Shown here one piece after another: positions 1 to 8,501 of a stretch of DNA of 64,000 bases. The notes under the pieces are model-generated. The model searched no databases and had not been told where the DNA came from. It saw nothing but the letters and a program-made list of their open reading frames with translations. The translations under genes were made by a program, and so were the position numbers. Each line of letters begins with the position of its first letter. Positions within the stretch are counted from its first letter, which is position 1. The DNA comes from UBA668 sp041918155 (lineage in GTDB: Bacteria; Actinomycetota; Acidimicrobiia; Acidimicrobiales; Ilumatobacteraceae), in NCBI GenBank assembly GCA_041918155.1, contig JAYRWH010000018.1:62001-126000 (forward strand), in the 5' to 3' direction.

Positions 1-279
1 GCGGTGGGCACCACCCGTCGCCAGGTGCGATCCAGCGTGCTGTGGGAGAGCGTGATCACCGGTGTGGTCGGCGTGATCATGGGCCAGGTGCTCGGACTCA
101 CGCTCGGCTGGGTGATCGTCAAATCGTTCGAGGACGATGGCCTCGGCGTGTTCACCCTGCCGTGGGGCACGGTGATGTTCGCCTCGGTGATGTCGTTCGC
201 TCTCGCCGCGCTCGCTTCGGTGATCCCCGCCCGCAAGGCGGCGAAGGCCGACATCCTCGCCGCCATCGCAACCACATGA
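1..279 (+). CDS. FtsX-family ABC transporter permease, C-terminal part (cut by window edge)
   Basis: Reading frame 1 is open from the first base to a TGA at 277-279, so the true start lies upstream of the window. The visible 92 residues are an FtsX/MacB-type C-terminal permease domain: a short cytoplasmic stretch (TTRRQVRSSVLWES), two hydrophobic segments and a closing basic tail (PARKAAKADILAAI). They align well with the last 92 residues of the next permease, including an almost identical WESVIT motif. The two are therefore tandem paralogues, probably forming one lipoprotein/substrate-extruding ABC complex whose ATPase should lie upstream. Confidence 0.9.
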   Translation, partial: AVGTTRRQVRSSVLWESVITGVVGVIMGQVLGLTLGWVIVKSFEDDGLGVFTLPWGTVMFASVMSFALAALASVIPARKAAKADILAAIATT

Positions 280-299
280 TCTGCTGCCAGGATGACTGA

Positions 300-2837
300 G
301 TGCTGCGACTCGCTCTGAGAAGTGTGCTGGCCCGGTGGCCGCGTCTGTTACTGACAGCGCTCGCCATCGTGGCCAGCACCTCGTTCCTGTCCGGAACGTT
401 CGTGTTCCGCGACACGATCGAGCGCACCTTCGACGCCCTGTTCGCCGATGTGTACGACCGTGTCGATGCGTATGTGCAGAGCCCGAACACGGTGGAGAAC
501 TTCTTCGGCTTCGAAGAGCGCGATCGCTTGCCGTCGTCGGTGGTCGACGAGGTGAGGGCGGTGCCCGGCGTCGCCGACGCCCAGGCCTCGGTGCAGGGCG
601 ACGCCGTGGTGATCGGCAAGGACGGCACGCCGATCGAGCGCACCACCTCGCCCACGTTCGGGGCGACGGTCAACGAGGGCGACCTGTCAGTATGGCGGGT
701 GCAGCACGGCCGCCTGCCCGTCGGTGGTGAGGAGATGGCGCTGGACGCGCTCACCGCGGATGACGGCGGCTTCATCCTCGGTGACACGGTGAAGGTGAAC
801 GGCGACAACGGTTCGCGCTCGTTCGCATTGGTGGGGATCGTCGAGTACGACACGATCATCTCCCCGGGCAACGCCACGTGGGCGCTGTTCGACGCGCCGA
901 CGGCGGAGGATTTCATCGCCAAGCGCGGCTTCGTCGATTCCGTGCTCGTGCTGGGTGACGGCACGGTCGCGCCCGAGGTGCTCGCGCAGCGCATCCAGGA
1001 GGCGCTCGACCCCGATGTCGCCCAGGTGCTCACGTCCGCCCAGATCACCGAACAGACCCAGACCGACATCGAGAAGAGCCTCGGCTTCCTCACCGTCTTC
1101 CTCGGCATCTTCTCGCTGATCGCGCTCGGCGTCGGCATGTTCGTCATCTACAACGTGTTCTCGATCACCGCCGCACAGCGCCAGCGCGAGAACGCCCTGC
1201 TGCGGGCGCTCGGGGCGACTCGCCGACAAGTGACGTGGACGATGCTCATCGAGGCGTTCACGATCGGGGTGATCGGTTCCCTCGCCGGCTTGTTCGGCGG
1301 CGTCGCGCTCGCCGGCGGTGTGAAGCGCCTGCTCGACACACTCGACTACGTGATCCCTGCTCGCGGGCTGGTGCTGTCGCCGCGCACGGTCGTGGTGACG
1401 CTCATGGCTGGTGTGTTCGCCGCGCTCGTGGCCGCGCTCGGCCCGGCCATCGGAGCCGGCCGGGTGCCGCCGGTAGCGGCGATGAGCGACGCCGCGGTGG
1501 AGCGCGTGGGCTCGGTACGCGGCCGCGTCACTGCTGCGGGGATCTCCCTCGTGGTCGGCGTGGGCGCGATCGTGATCGTGATGATGGGCGGCGACGCGAT
1601 CCTGCTCGGGGTGGGCGTGGCGTTCTTGTTCGCCGCGGTGCTGCTGCTTGGGCCCGTGCTCGCCAAGCCGATCGCCCATGTGCTCGGTGCACCGGTGGCG
1701 AAGGTGCGCGGCATCACCGGAGTGATGGCTCGCGGGAATGTCCAGCGCAACCCGCGGCGCACTGCTCGCACGGCTGCCCCAGTACTCATCGGCGTGGCGC
1801 TGGTCACCGGCGCGTCGGTGTTTGCCGCTTCGATCAAGGAGCAGATCCGCGACACGGTGGGGATGACATTCGCCGGCGATTACGTCGTCAACTCCACGAA
1901 CGGCGGCGCAGTGAGCCTCGGCCAGGCGTTCGTCGACCAGCTCAACGAGATCCCGGAGGTCGGTGTCGCCAGCGGCCTCGGCTTCGCGCGGGTCGCGGCG
2001 GCCGACGGCTCACCGGCGATCGGGACGGTGGTGAACCCGCTGACCGCGGCCGGCCTCATCAATGTGGAGTTCCTCGCCGGTTCGCTCACCGACCTCACGC
2101 CTGACGGCGTGTTGCTCAGCGAGGGCTTCGCCGCTCGCTCGGATCTCGCGCTCGGCGGCACCTTCACGATTCGCGTCGACGGGCTGGACGTGCCGCTCAC
2201 GGTGGACGGCATCTACCGCGCCAAGGGCATCCTGCGCACGGCGCGGATCTACCACCGGGACACGTTCACGAACACGAGCATCACTACGCCCGCGGGCATC
2301 GTCTCGCTCACGCGCGCGCCGGGGGTGACCGACGAGCAGTTTCGCGCGGCGGTCGGCTCCGCGATCGACGAGTACGGCATCGGTGAGCTGCAGGACAAAC
2401 AGGAGTTCATCGACAGCCGCGCCGACATCGTCGATCGCAGCTTGGCGTTCATCTACGGGCTGCTGCTCCTGTCGATCATGATCGCCACGTTCGGCATCGT
2501 CATCACGCTCCTGCTCGCCGTGTACGAGCGGCGCCGCGAGACCGGGTTGCTGCGGGCCGTGGGCATGACACGCGTACAGGTGCGCACCACCGTGCGGTGG
2601 GAGAGCGTGATCACATCGGTGTACGGCGCGGCCATCGGGGTGCTGATGGGCCTGGTGCTCGGCTATGTGGTGATCGTCGCCCTGCGCGACGAGGGGCTGA
2701 CGCAGTACAGCGTTCCGGTGGCGAGCATTCTCTGGATCATGGGCCTCGCCTGCCTGGCCGGTGTCGCGGCTGCGGTGGTGCCTGCATGGCGCGCCACCCG
2801 CATGAACATCCTCGGCGCGATCGCGGCGGACGGCTGA
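300..2837 (+). CDS. FtsX-family ABC transporter permease, full length
   Basis: 845-residue membrane protein starting at GTG 300, 20 bases after the preceding permease. Layout: one N-terminal membrane segment (about 13-35), a large extracytoplasmic MacB-like core (about 40-250), a first FtsX domain with three membrane segments (about 260-385), two further segments (about 405-455), a second extracellular core (about 480-690) and a second FtsX domain (about 715-840). This two-core, ten-segment layout is typical of actinobacterial exporters of the lipoprotein-releasing type. No ATPase is seen next to it inside the window. The substrate cannot be told from sequence. The stop overlaps the start of the next gene (ATG at 2837). 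Confidence 0.9.
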   Translation: MLRLALRSVLARWPRLLLTALAIVASTSFLSGTFVFRDTIERTFDALFADVYDRVDAYVQSPNTVENFFGFEERDRLPSSVVDEVRAVPGVADAQASVQGDAVVIGKDGTPIERTTSPTFGATVNEGDLSVWRVQHGRLPVGGEEMALDALTADDGGFILGDTVKVNGDNGSRSFALVGIVEYDTIISPGNATWALFDAPTAEDFIAKRGFVDSVLVLGDGTVAPEVLAQRIQEALDPDVAQVLTSAQITEQTQTDIEKSLGFLTVFLGIFSLIALGVGMFVIYNVFSITAAQRQRENALLRALGATRRQVTWTMLIEAFTIGVIGSLAGLFGGVALAGGVKRLLDTLDYVIPARGLVLSPRTVVVTLMAGVFAALVAALGPAIGAGRVPPVAAMSDAAVERVGSVRGRVTAAGISLVVGVGAIVIVMMGGDAILLGVGVAFLFAAVLLLGPVLAKPIAHVLGAPVAKVRGITGVMARGNVQRNPRRTARTAAPVLIGVALVTGASVFAASIKEQIRDTVGMTFAGDYVVNSTNGGAVSLGQAFVDQLNEIPEVGVASGLGFARVAAADGSPAIGTVVNPLTAAGLINVEFLAGSLTDLTPDGVLLSEGFAARSDLALGGTFTIRVDGLDVPLTVDGIYRAKGILRTARIYHRDTFTNTSITTPAGIVSLTRAPGVTDEQFRAAVGSAIDEYGIGELQDKQEFIDSRADIVDRSLAFIYGLLLLSIMIATFGIVITLLLAVYERRRETGLLRAVGMTRVQVRTTVRWESVITSVYGAAIGVLMGLVLGYVVIVALRDEGLTQYSVPVASILWIMGLACLAGVAAAVVPAWRATRMNILGAIAADG

Positions 2838-3214
2838 TGGATTTGTCGCCGGCGCTCAGCGAATTCCTCAGCGAACGGCACCTGGCCACGCTCGTGACGT
2901 TGCGTGCCGACGGTTCGCCGCACAGCGTGCCCGTCGGGTTCACGTTCGCGGATGGGGTCGCGCGGGTGATCACGAGCGCAGCCTCCACCAAAGCGGCCAA
3001 CGTGCGCCGCGACGGCCGCGCCGCGGTCACCCAGGTGGATGGTGCGCGCTGGGTGTCGCTCGACGGGCCAGCGCGGGTCATCGACGATCCCGCGGCCGTT
3101 ACCGCCGCAGTGTCGGCCTACGCGCGGCGCTACCGTCAGCGCAGAGCGCGCGACGACCGCGTCGTCATCGAAATCGAGGTGCAGCGGATGATGTGCAACA
3201 GCGGGTTGCGATGA
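2837..3214 (+). CDS. PPOX-class (F420- or flavin-binding) protein
   Basis: 125 residues. The ATG shares its first base with the TGA of the upstream permease, so translation is probably coupled. The fold is that of the pyridoxamine-5'-phosphate-oxidase-like split barrel: the N-terminal segment LATLVTLRADGSPHSVPVGF and a central TSAASTKAANVRRDGRAAV are the classic strands and nucleotide-binding loop of this family. In actinobacteria such small members often bind coenzyme F420 or FMN and act as reductases or sequester the cofactor. The specific substrate is unknown. The stop overlaps the next start (ATGA at 3211-3214). Confidence 0.85.
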   Translation: MDLSPALSEFLSERHLATLVTLRADGSPHSVPVGFTFADGVARVITSAASTKAANVRRDGRAAVTQVDGARWVSLDGPARVIDDPAAVTAAVSAYARRYRQRRARDDRVVIEIEVQRMMCNSGLR

Positions 3215-3627
3215 ACGCCGATCAGGCGGCCACGCCGCTGACCAAGAAGCTGGGGATCACGGACGACTCGGTGTTCACCGTGCTGCACGCGCCCGCCGAC
3301 TTCGCGGCGACGCTCGGCGACGTGGGTACCGCCGTGTGGCAGCGCAACCTGATGCCACCGATCGACGTGGTGCTCACGTTCCACCGCGACCGGGCCAAGC
3401 TCATGGAGGAGTGGCCGACGCTGACCGAGGCGGCCAAGCCGGACGGGGTGGTGTGGATCGCGTGGCCGAAGAAGGGCAGTGGCGTGAACACCGACCTGAC
3501 CGAAGACGTGCTGCGGCATCACATCCTGCGCACTGACTGGGTGGACAACAAGGTGTGCGCCATCGACGCCACCTGGAGCGCGCTGCGCTTCGTGCTGCGC
3601 AAGGAACACCGTCACCGTCGGCGGTGA
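3211..3627 (+). CDS. DUF3052 family protein
   Basis: 138 residues. I chose ATG 3211, which overlaps the preceding stop by four bases; an in-frame ATG at 3193 would lie inside the upstream gene. The sequence (LTKKLGITDDSVFTVLHAPADF near the start, VVWIAWPKKGSG and LRHHILRTDWVDNKVCAID later) matches the actinobacterial DUF3052 family, small soluble proteins of unknown function. The conserved WPKK and the C-terminal DNKVCAIDATWSALRFV strand are present. It ends the four-gene run that starts with the permeases; a hairpin overlaps its stop codon. Confidence 0.8.
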   Translation: MNADQAATPLTKKLGITDDSVFTVLHAPADFAATLGDVGTAVWQRNLMPPIDVVLTFHRDRAKLMEEWPTLTEAAKPDGVVWIAWPKKGSGVNTDLTEDVLRHHILRTDWVDNKVCAIDATWSALRFVLRKEHRHRRR

Positions 3628-3628
3628 C
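3611..3628 (+). terminator. Possible hairpin terminator after the DUF3052 gene
   Basis: A perfect 7-base inverted repeat, GTCACCG (3611-3617) and CGGTGAC (3622-3628), encloses the tetraloop TCGG and overlaps the stop codon at 3625-3627. No T-run follows, so it would be an I-shaped hairpin of the sort used in GC-rich actinobacteria. It sits 16 bases before the -35 box of the ArsR promoter and could insulate the two units. Confidence 0.4.
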
Positions 3629-3643
3629 CACCGGACATGTCGT

Positions 3644-3680
3644 TTGACAGGTGACCAAATAGTCACATATAGTGCCCCCG
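3644..3680 (+). promoter_or_regulatory. Strong promoter giving a leaderless arsR-type mRNA
   Basis: A consensus -35 box TTGACA (3644-3649) is followed after 18 bases by the -10 box TATAGT (3668-3673). The seventh base after the -10 box is the G of the GTG at 3680 that begins the ArsR-like protein, so transcription and translation probably start at the same base. This arrangement decides the start codon, since no ribosome binding site is present. Confidence 0.75.
3651..3666 (+). promoter_or_regulatory. Palindromic operator between the -35 and -10 boxes
   Basis: GTGAC (3651-3655) and GTCAC (3662-3666) form a perfect inverted repeat around six bases (CAAATA), lying exactly in the promoter spacer. 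A dimeric repressor bound here would block RNA polymerase. The gene immediately downstream is an ArsR-like regulator, so autoregulation is the obvious reading. Confidence 0.65.
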
Positions 3681-4006
3681 TGCACGAAGAGGATCTGGTG
3701 TTCAAAGCGCTTGCTGACGCAACGCGACGCGGCGTGCTCGATGCCCTCTTCGAGCACGACGGCCAGAGTGTGCAAGCCCTGTGCGCCCGCTTCCCGGAGA
3801 TGACCCGCTTCGGGGTGATGAAGCACCTCGCCGTGCTGGAAGCGGCGAACCTCGTCAGCGCGCACAAGGTGGGTCGCCAGAAGCTGCACTTCCTCAACCC
3901 GGTTCCCATCCAACAGCTCGCCGAGCGCTGGATCAGCAAGTACGCGCAACCGTTCACCCGCGCGATGACGGGCTTGCAGACGGCCCTCGAGCGCGGCACC
4001 GCCTAG
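3680..4006 (+). CDS. ArsR-type winged-helix transcriptional regulator
   Basis: 108 residues from the leaderless GTG at 3680. The N-terminal half reads VFKALADATRRGVLDALFE, the hallmark opening of ArsR-type winged-helix regulators that control SRPBCC/AHSA1 genes. The recognition helix region is MTRFGVMKHLAVLEAANLV and the wing is HKVGRQKLHFLNP. No metal-binding cysteine pair is visible, so it probably senses something other than arsenic or zinc. It is directly followed (16 bases) by an SRPBCC-domain gene, a classic pairing. A perfect palindrome in its own promoter suggests autorepression. Confidence 0.88.
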   Translation: MHEEDLVFKALADATRRGVLDALFEHDGQSVQALCARFPEMTRFGVMKHLAVLEAANLVSAHKVGRQKLHFLNPVPIQQLAERWISKYAQPFTRAMTGLQTALERGTA

Positions 4007-4022
4007 ACACCCGGAGATTCCG

Positions 4023-4931
4023 ATGACCCCGCACCGCTACCGCATCTTCATCAAGGCCACACCCGAGCAGGTGTGGGAAGGGCTCGTCGATCCAGCGTTC
4101 ACCCGCCAGTACTTCCACGGCACTGCGTTCGACGCGCCGCCGCACGCGGGCGAGCCGTACCGCACGTCGCTGGCGAGCGGCGGCCCGGCCGTCGACGGCA
4201 CGATCGAGGTGTGCGAGCCGCCCCATCGCCTGGTGCAGACGTGGCACGTGCTCTACGACGCGGCGATGAGCGAGGAGCCGCCGTCGCGGGTGGAATGGCT
4301 CGTCACCGCCGTCGGCGACGGCCTCACCCAGCTCGATGTGGTGCACGGCGATCTGGCCCGCAGCCCGCTCACGTGGGCGCAGGTCAAGGATGGTTGGGTG
4401 TGGATCCTCGACGGCCTCAAGACGCTCATCGAGACCGGCGCACCACTGCCCGCGCCGCAGGGCGACGAACCGCTGCTCGACCTGGAGGAGATCCGCGGCG
4501 GATGGCACCGTAGCCAAGGCATCGAGTGCAACAACAGCGTGTGGGAGCTCATCGAGAAGCCTGAACGCACACCGGCCGACGACGAGGAGATGCTGCGTCG
4601 CGCGTACGCCTCGGCATACCACTGGCAGCGCGCCAAGGGCCGCGGCCCGGAGAACGAGGCGCGCGCAGTGTGGATGCTCTCCAAGGTGCATCTTCTTGTG
4701 GGCCTGCCCGAGCGGGCGCTGCACTACGGCGACGAGTGCCTCGCCCGGTGCGCCGAGCACGGCCTGGCCGACTTCGACCTCGCGTACGCCCACGAGTGCC
4801 GGGCGCGGGCATTGCGCGCGCTGGGCCGCGAGGCCGACGCGTTGGCGGAGTGGGAGCGGGCCAAGGCCGTGCCGATCGCGGATCCCGAAGACCAGGCGAT
4901 CGTCGACACCGACCTCGCCGTCGGGCCCTGA
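4023..4931 (+). CDS. SRPBCC (AHSA1-like) protein with helical C-terminal extension
   Basis: 302 residues. Residues 1-145 form an AHSA1/START-like ligand-binding domain (YRIFIKATPEQVWEGLVDP at the start, VEWLVTAVGDGLTQLDVVH in the middle, WVWILDGLKTLIETG at the end). Residues about 170-300 are a second, all-helical part with TPR-like periodicity (SKVHLLVGLPERALHYGDE, YAHECRARALRALGREADAL), which resembles a tetratricopeptide unit. The two-part architecture is longer than the usual 150-residue family member. It forms an operon with the ArsR regulator upstream and converges on the ABC ATPase gene downstream (6-base gap). Ligand unknown. Confidence 0.8.
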   Translation: MTPHRYRIFIKATPEQVWEGLVDPAFTRQYFHGTAFDAPPHAGEPYRTSLASGGPAVDGTIEVCEPPHRLVQTWHVLYDAAMSEEPPSRVEWLVTAVGDGLTQLDVVHGDLARSPLTWAQVKDGWVWILDGLKTLIETGAPLPAPQGDEPLLDLEEIRGGWHRSQGIECNNSVWELIEKPERTPADDEEMLRRAYASAYHWQRAKGRGPENEARAVWMLSKVHLLVGLPERALHYGDECLARCAEHGLADFDLAYAHECRARALRALGREADALAEWERAKAVPIADPEDQAIVDTDLAVGP

Positions 4932-4937
4932 GGAGGG

Positions 4938-5590
<653 letters not shown>

Positions 5591-5594
<4 letters not shown>

Positions 5595-6316
5595 GGCGCA
5601 CCTGTGGAGCTGGCGGGCCAGCGGTCGAGCCGCCGCCGCCCGCCGACGAGCAGTGCGCCGGCGATGACGGCGGCCGCGAGAGCGACGACTTGCCCCACCC
5701 AGCGGAAGGGTGCTGTCGCGTCGTCCGCGACCTGAGCGGCGACGATCACGGTCAGCAGCCAGACGGTGGACACGGCGTAGGCGGCCCGGCGCACACCGAG
5801 GCGCGTCGCCGCGGCGAGTGCGACGGTGGTGGTGGCCAGGCCGGGCAGCACCCAGGCCAGCCGCAGCCAGCCGCGCGTGGGGGCTGCCAAAGCAGCCAGC
5901 AGGGCCAACAGGCCGGCCGCGGCCAACACGGTGACCGTGCGCAGCAGCAACAGGCGCAGGCCAGACAGCGGTGCCGCCAGCGCCACCTCGTGCCCGCGGT
6001 CGCTCTGGGGACCGTAGGCCATCGCCACGCCCACCACGGGAACGATCGGCGCGAGGGCGAGGAAGATTGCCAACTGGTCTCCTGCTTGCCAGGTGTCCTT
6101 CGCGGCGACCGAGGCGAACAGGAGCACGACGAAGACAGCGGCGATCCACGCTCCACGCAATACGGGCGTCGCGGCCACGAGCCGCGCAGTGGGCTCGGGC
6201 ACTCGCACGGCGAGCAGGGCGCGCTCGAAGCGGCTCCGCGGCGGCGCGGCGATCTCACCCATGATCGCGTCGAGGTTGCGGTCGAGCCGCCGTTGGAGAT
6301 CGAGGTCGTCGGTCAT
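5591..6316 (-). CDS. Polytopic membrane protein, likely ABC permease partner
   Basis: 241 residues, start ATG 6316, overlapping the stop of the sigma factor gene (ATGA). The first 50-60 residues are charged and probably cytoplasmic (LQRRLDRNLDAIMGEIAAPPRSRFERALL); about six hydrophobic segments follow between residues 60 and 225. The place directly after an ECF sigma factor is where an anti-sigma factor normally sits, and the cytoplasmic N-terminus could serve that role, but no zinc-finger HxxxCxxC motif is seen. The overlap with an ABC ATPase gene instead supports a permease role. Both could be true. Confidence 0.65.
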
Positions 6317-6849
6317 CGCAGCACCTCCTGCAGCAGGGGTCGGGCGCGGGCGAGGCGGCTCTTCACCGTGCCCTGGGGAATGCCGAGCAGAACGGCTGCT
6401 TCGGCGGTGGTGAGCCCGTCGAGGTACACAGCCCGCACCACGGCGTGCAGGTCGGCGGGCAGACGCGAGAGCAAGGCGTGGGCGGGGGTGCCGGGCGGAG
6501 GTAACGGTTCGGGTTCGGGCACCTCCGCGACGGGTGTGGCCGGGCGGCGGCGGCGCAGCTGGTCGATGAGCCGACGCACGGCGATCGACCACAACCAGGC
6601 GCCCGCCTCACCGGCTTCCGCGCGGTAGCGGCCGGCGCTGCGCCACACGGACACGAACGTGTCCTGTAACGCGGTGTCCACCGTGTCGGTGTCGCGGCAG
6701 CGCTGGTGCAGCCGAGTCAGCAGCCAGGGCGCGTGGCGGCGGTAGAGCACCTCGAGCGCGCGCCGGTCGCCCGCGGCGATGGCCGCGAGCAGATCGGCGT
6801 CGGTGCGCTCGGGCGCGTCCACGCCCACCAGCGTGCCAGGTCGCGCCAT
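6313..6849 (-). CDS. ECF-type RNA polymerase sigma factor
   Basis: 178 residues, start ATG 6849. Region sigma2 is at about residues 15-80 (LLAAIAAGDRRALEVLYRRH, then DTALQDTFVSVWRSAGRY). Region sigma4 is at about 125-175 (LSRLPADLHAVVRAVYLDG, LTTAEAAVLLGIPQGTVKSRL), with the typical helix-turn-helix. There is no C-terminal extension. It shares one base with the upstream sterol-desaturase-like gene and overlaps the downstream membrane-protein gene by four bases, so the four genes are probably one transcript and are candidate targets of the factor itself. Confidence 0.93.
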   Translation of the reverse strand: MARPGTLVGVDAPERTDADLLAAIAAGDRRALEVLYRRHAPWLLTRLHQRCRDTDTVDTALQDTFVSVWRSAGRYRAEAGEAGAWLWSIAVRRLIDQLRRRRPATPVAEVPEPEPLPPPGTPAHALLSRLPADLHAVVRAVYLDGLTTAEAAVLLGIPQGTVKSRLARARPLLQEVLR

Positions 6850-7745
6850 CAGCCCGGTGATGTCCGCCGGAGCGGGAAGAGCAACTGCTGCACGATGCCA
6901 TCGGGCATCGGCCCGGGGATGCCGTAGCGCTGCGGGCGCAAGTCGCGTGGCATGCGGTAGGTGTGGAACAGGATGTCCCACAGGGGCAGGAAGCCCGAGT
7001 AGTTCGTGTGGTGCGCCGTGGGGTCGAGTTCGTGGTGCCAGTGATGGAATTCGGGGGTCAGCACGATCGGCCACAAGGGGCGCAGCCGGAAGCGCACATT
7101 GAGGTGGGCGCCGAGGCCGACGAGGAACTGCAGCACGGCGAAGGCGCCGGTGATCTTGGCGCCGAATCCAGCCGCGAGCAGGAACGCGAACGCGGGGGCC
7201 ATGAACACGCCGTCGATCGGGTGGGTGCGAAAGCCCGAGATCCAGTCGAGGTGGCGGGTGCTGTGGTGCACCGCGTGGAAGCGCCAGAACACGGGCACTT
7301 CGTGGGCCAGGCGGTGGGTCCAGTAGCCGAGCACGTCGAACAGCAAGAAGCCGACGGCCAGTTGCGCCCACCCGGGCAGCACCGTCACGAGCGGCCGCAG
7401 GGCCAGCCCCGGCAGCCACGCGAACGAGACCACCGCGATGACGACCGCCACCACGAGCGTCACCAGTTGCAGCGCCGGCTGGGCGGCGGCGTAGGCGAGG
7501 TCGGTGCGCAGCGCAAGGCGGCGCACGGGCACCGGGTGCCGTCGCCACAGGCGCTCCAGCGGCCACGAGACCAGGAACAACACGGCGATGACACCGACGG
7601 CGCCGTTGCCGATGGCGATGCTGGCCGTGGCGGCGCCGGTGCCGAGCACGATCATGAGTGTGTGACGCCGGGTACGCGGCGCCCGGCGCCGTGTCTGTGG
7701 GTCGGGTGGCGACCAGCCGGGGGCGGGGAGGGTGGCGAGGGTCAT
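6849..7745 (-). CDS. Sterol desaturase / fatty acid hydroxylase superfamily membrane protein
   Basis: 298 residues, start ATG 7745 with GAGGAG just upstream. It has several hydrophobic segments between residues 30 and 215 and the di-iron histidine motifs of the family: HRLAH, HAVHHS and, near the end, HHWHH, all expected on the cytoplasmic face. Members hydroxylate or desaturate sterols, fatty acids or carotenoids using O2. The first gene of a four-gene overlapping run with an ECF sigma factor, it may be part of a membrane-lipid stress response. The substrate cannot be named from sequence. Confidence 0.87.
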   Translation of the reverse strand: MTLATLPAPGWSPPDPQTRRRAPRTRRHTLMIVLGTGAATASIAIGNGAVGVIAVLFLVSWPLERLWRRHPVPVRRLALRTDLAYAAAQPALQLVTLVVAVVIAVVSFAWLPGLALRPLVTVLPGWAQLAVGFLLFDVLGYWTHRLAHEVPVFWRFHAVHHSTRHLDWISGFRTHPIDGVFMAPAFAFLLAAGFGAKITGAFAVLQFLVGLGAHLNVRFRLRPLWPIVLTPEFHHWHHELDPTAHHTNYSGFLPLWDILFHTYRMPRDLRPQRYGIPGPMPDGIVQQLLFPLRRTSPG

Positions 7746-7859
7746 GGCTCCTCTTTCGTGGCTGGGAGGCGATCCGGTTCACGGTGACGGGTGCTGCCAC
7801 CCTGTGGCGCCCGGTATCCTGCCCGCCGGGCGGACCACACCGGTCCGGGAGTTCATCTG

Positions 7860-8480
7860 TTGTCACAGCATCTGTTTCGTCGTCCGTTCGCCGCGCTTGT
7901 TGCAGTCGCCGTCATCGGGGCTGGTTTCACTGCCCACGCAGCGGGTGCGGCTGCTGGCCGTGGTGGCCCTGTGGGCCGGATCGAGTTGGCGGCGACGGCG
8001 GCGAACCAGTCGGCCGACCGGCTGCGGCCCCTCCAGCCGCCGAACTTCCCGATGCAGGTCGCCCCGCGCTGCGTCGTGCTGAACAACTTCGGCGACCCGC
8101 GCAGTGGCGGTCGCACTCACGAGGGCGAGGACATCCTGGCCACCCTCGGGCAAGAGGTGTACGCGATGGCCGACGGGGTGCTCACCTACCAGTCCAAGGT
8201 CGGTGACGGCTCGCAAGGCAGCCTCCTGTCGGGCAACCTCTGGAAGCTCACCCGCCCCGACGGCACGTACTACATCTATGCCCACCTCTCCGCCTTCGCG
8301 CCGGGCCTGGAGAAGGGGCAGAACGTGTACCGCGGGCAGGTGCTCGGCTATGTGGGTGATACGGGCAACCCCGGGCCGGGCAACTACCACCTGCACTTCG
8401 AACTGCACCCGGGTGGAGGCGCGGCGGTCGACCCGCTGCCCCTGCTCACCGTCCCCGCCAACTGCACCGTCTACAAGTGA
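7860..8480 (+). CDS. Secreted M23-family peptidase (peptidoglycan endopeptidase-like)
   Basis: About 206 residues if TTG 7860 is used; this gives a proper signal peptide (basic RRPF, then the hydrophobic run ALVAVAVIGAGF, then AHA). An upstream ATG at 7791 would put 23 unlikely residues before it. The M23 (lysostaphin-type) metal ligands are present: H87 and D91 in THEGED, and the HLH motif at about 177-179. The segment GYVGDTGNPGPGNYHLHFEL is typical of LytM domains. Two cysteines (C71 and the one in ANCTVYK) could form a disulfide. It is expected outside the membrane, in cell-wall remodelling. It is divergent from the sterol-desaturase gene. Confidence 0.85.
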   Translation: MSQHLFRRPFAALVAVAVIGAGFTAHAAGAAAGRGGPVGRIELAATAANQSADRLRPLQPPNFPMQVAPRCVVLNNFGDPRSGGRTHEGEDILATLGQEVYAMADGVLTYQSKVGDGSQGSLLSGNLWKLTRPDGTYYIYAHLSAFAPGLEKGQNVYRGQVLGYVGDTGNPGPGNYHLHFELHPGGGAAVDPLPLLTVPANCTVYK

Positions 8481-8501
8481 CGTGACGGTCTGGCCGTAGC
8501 G

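Noticed and set aside
3651..3666. GTGAC-N6-GTCAC read as a CRP site
   Set aside because: The spacing of GTGA and TCAC is eight, not six, and an ArsR regulator gene follows immediately.
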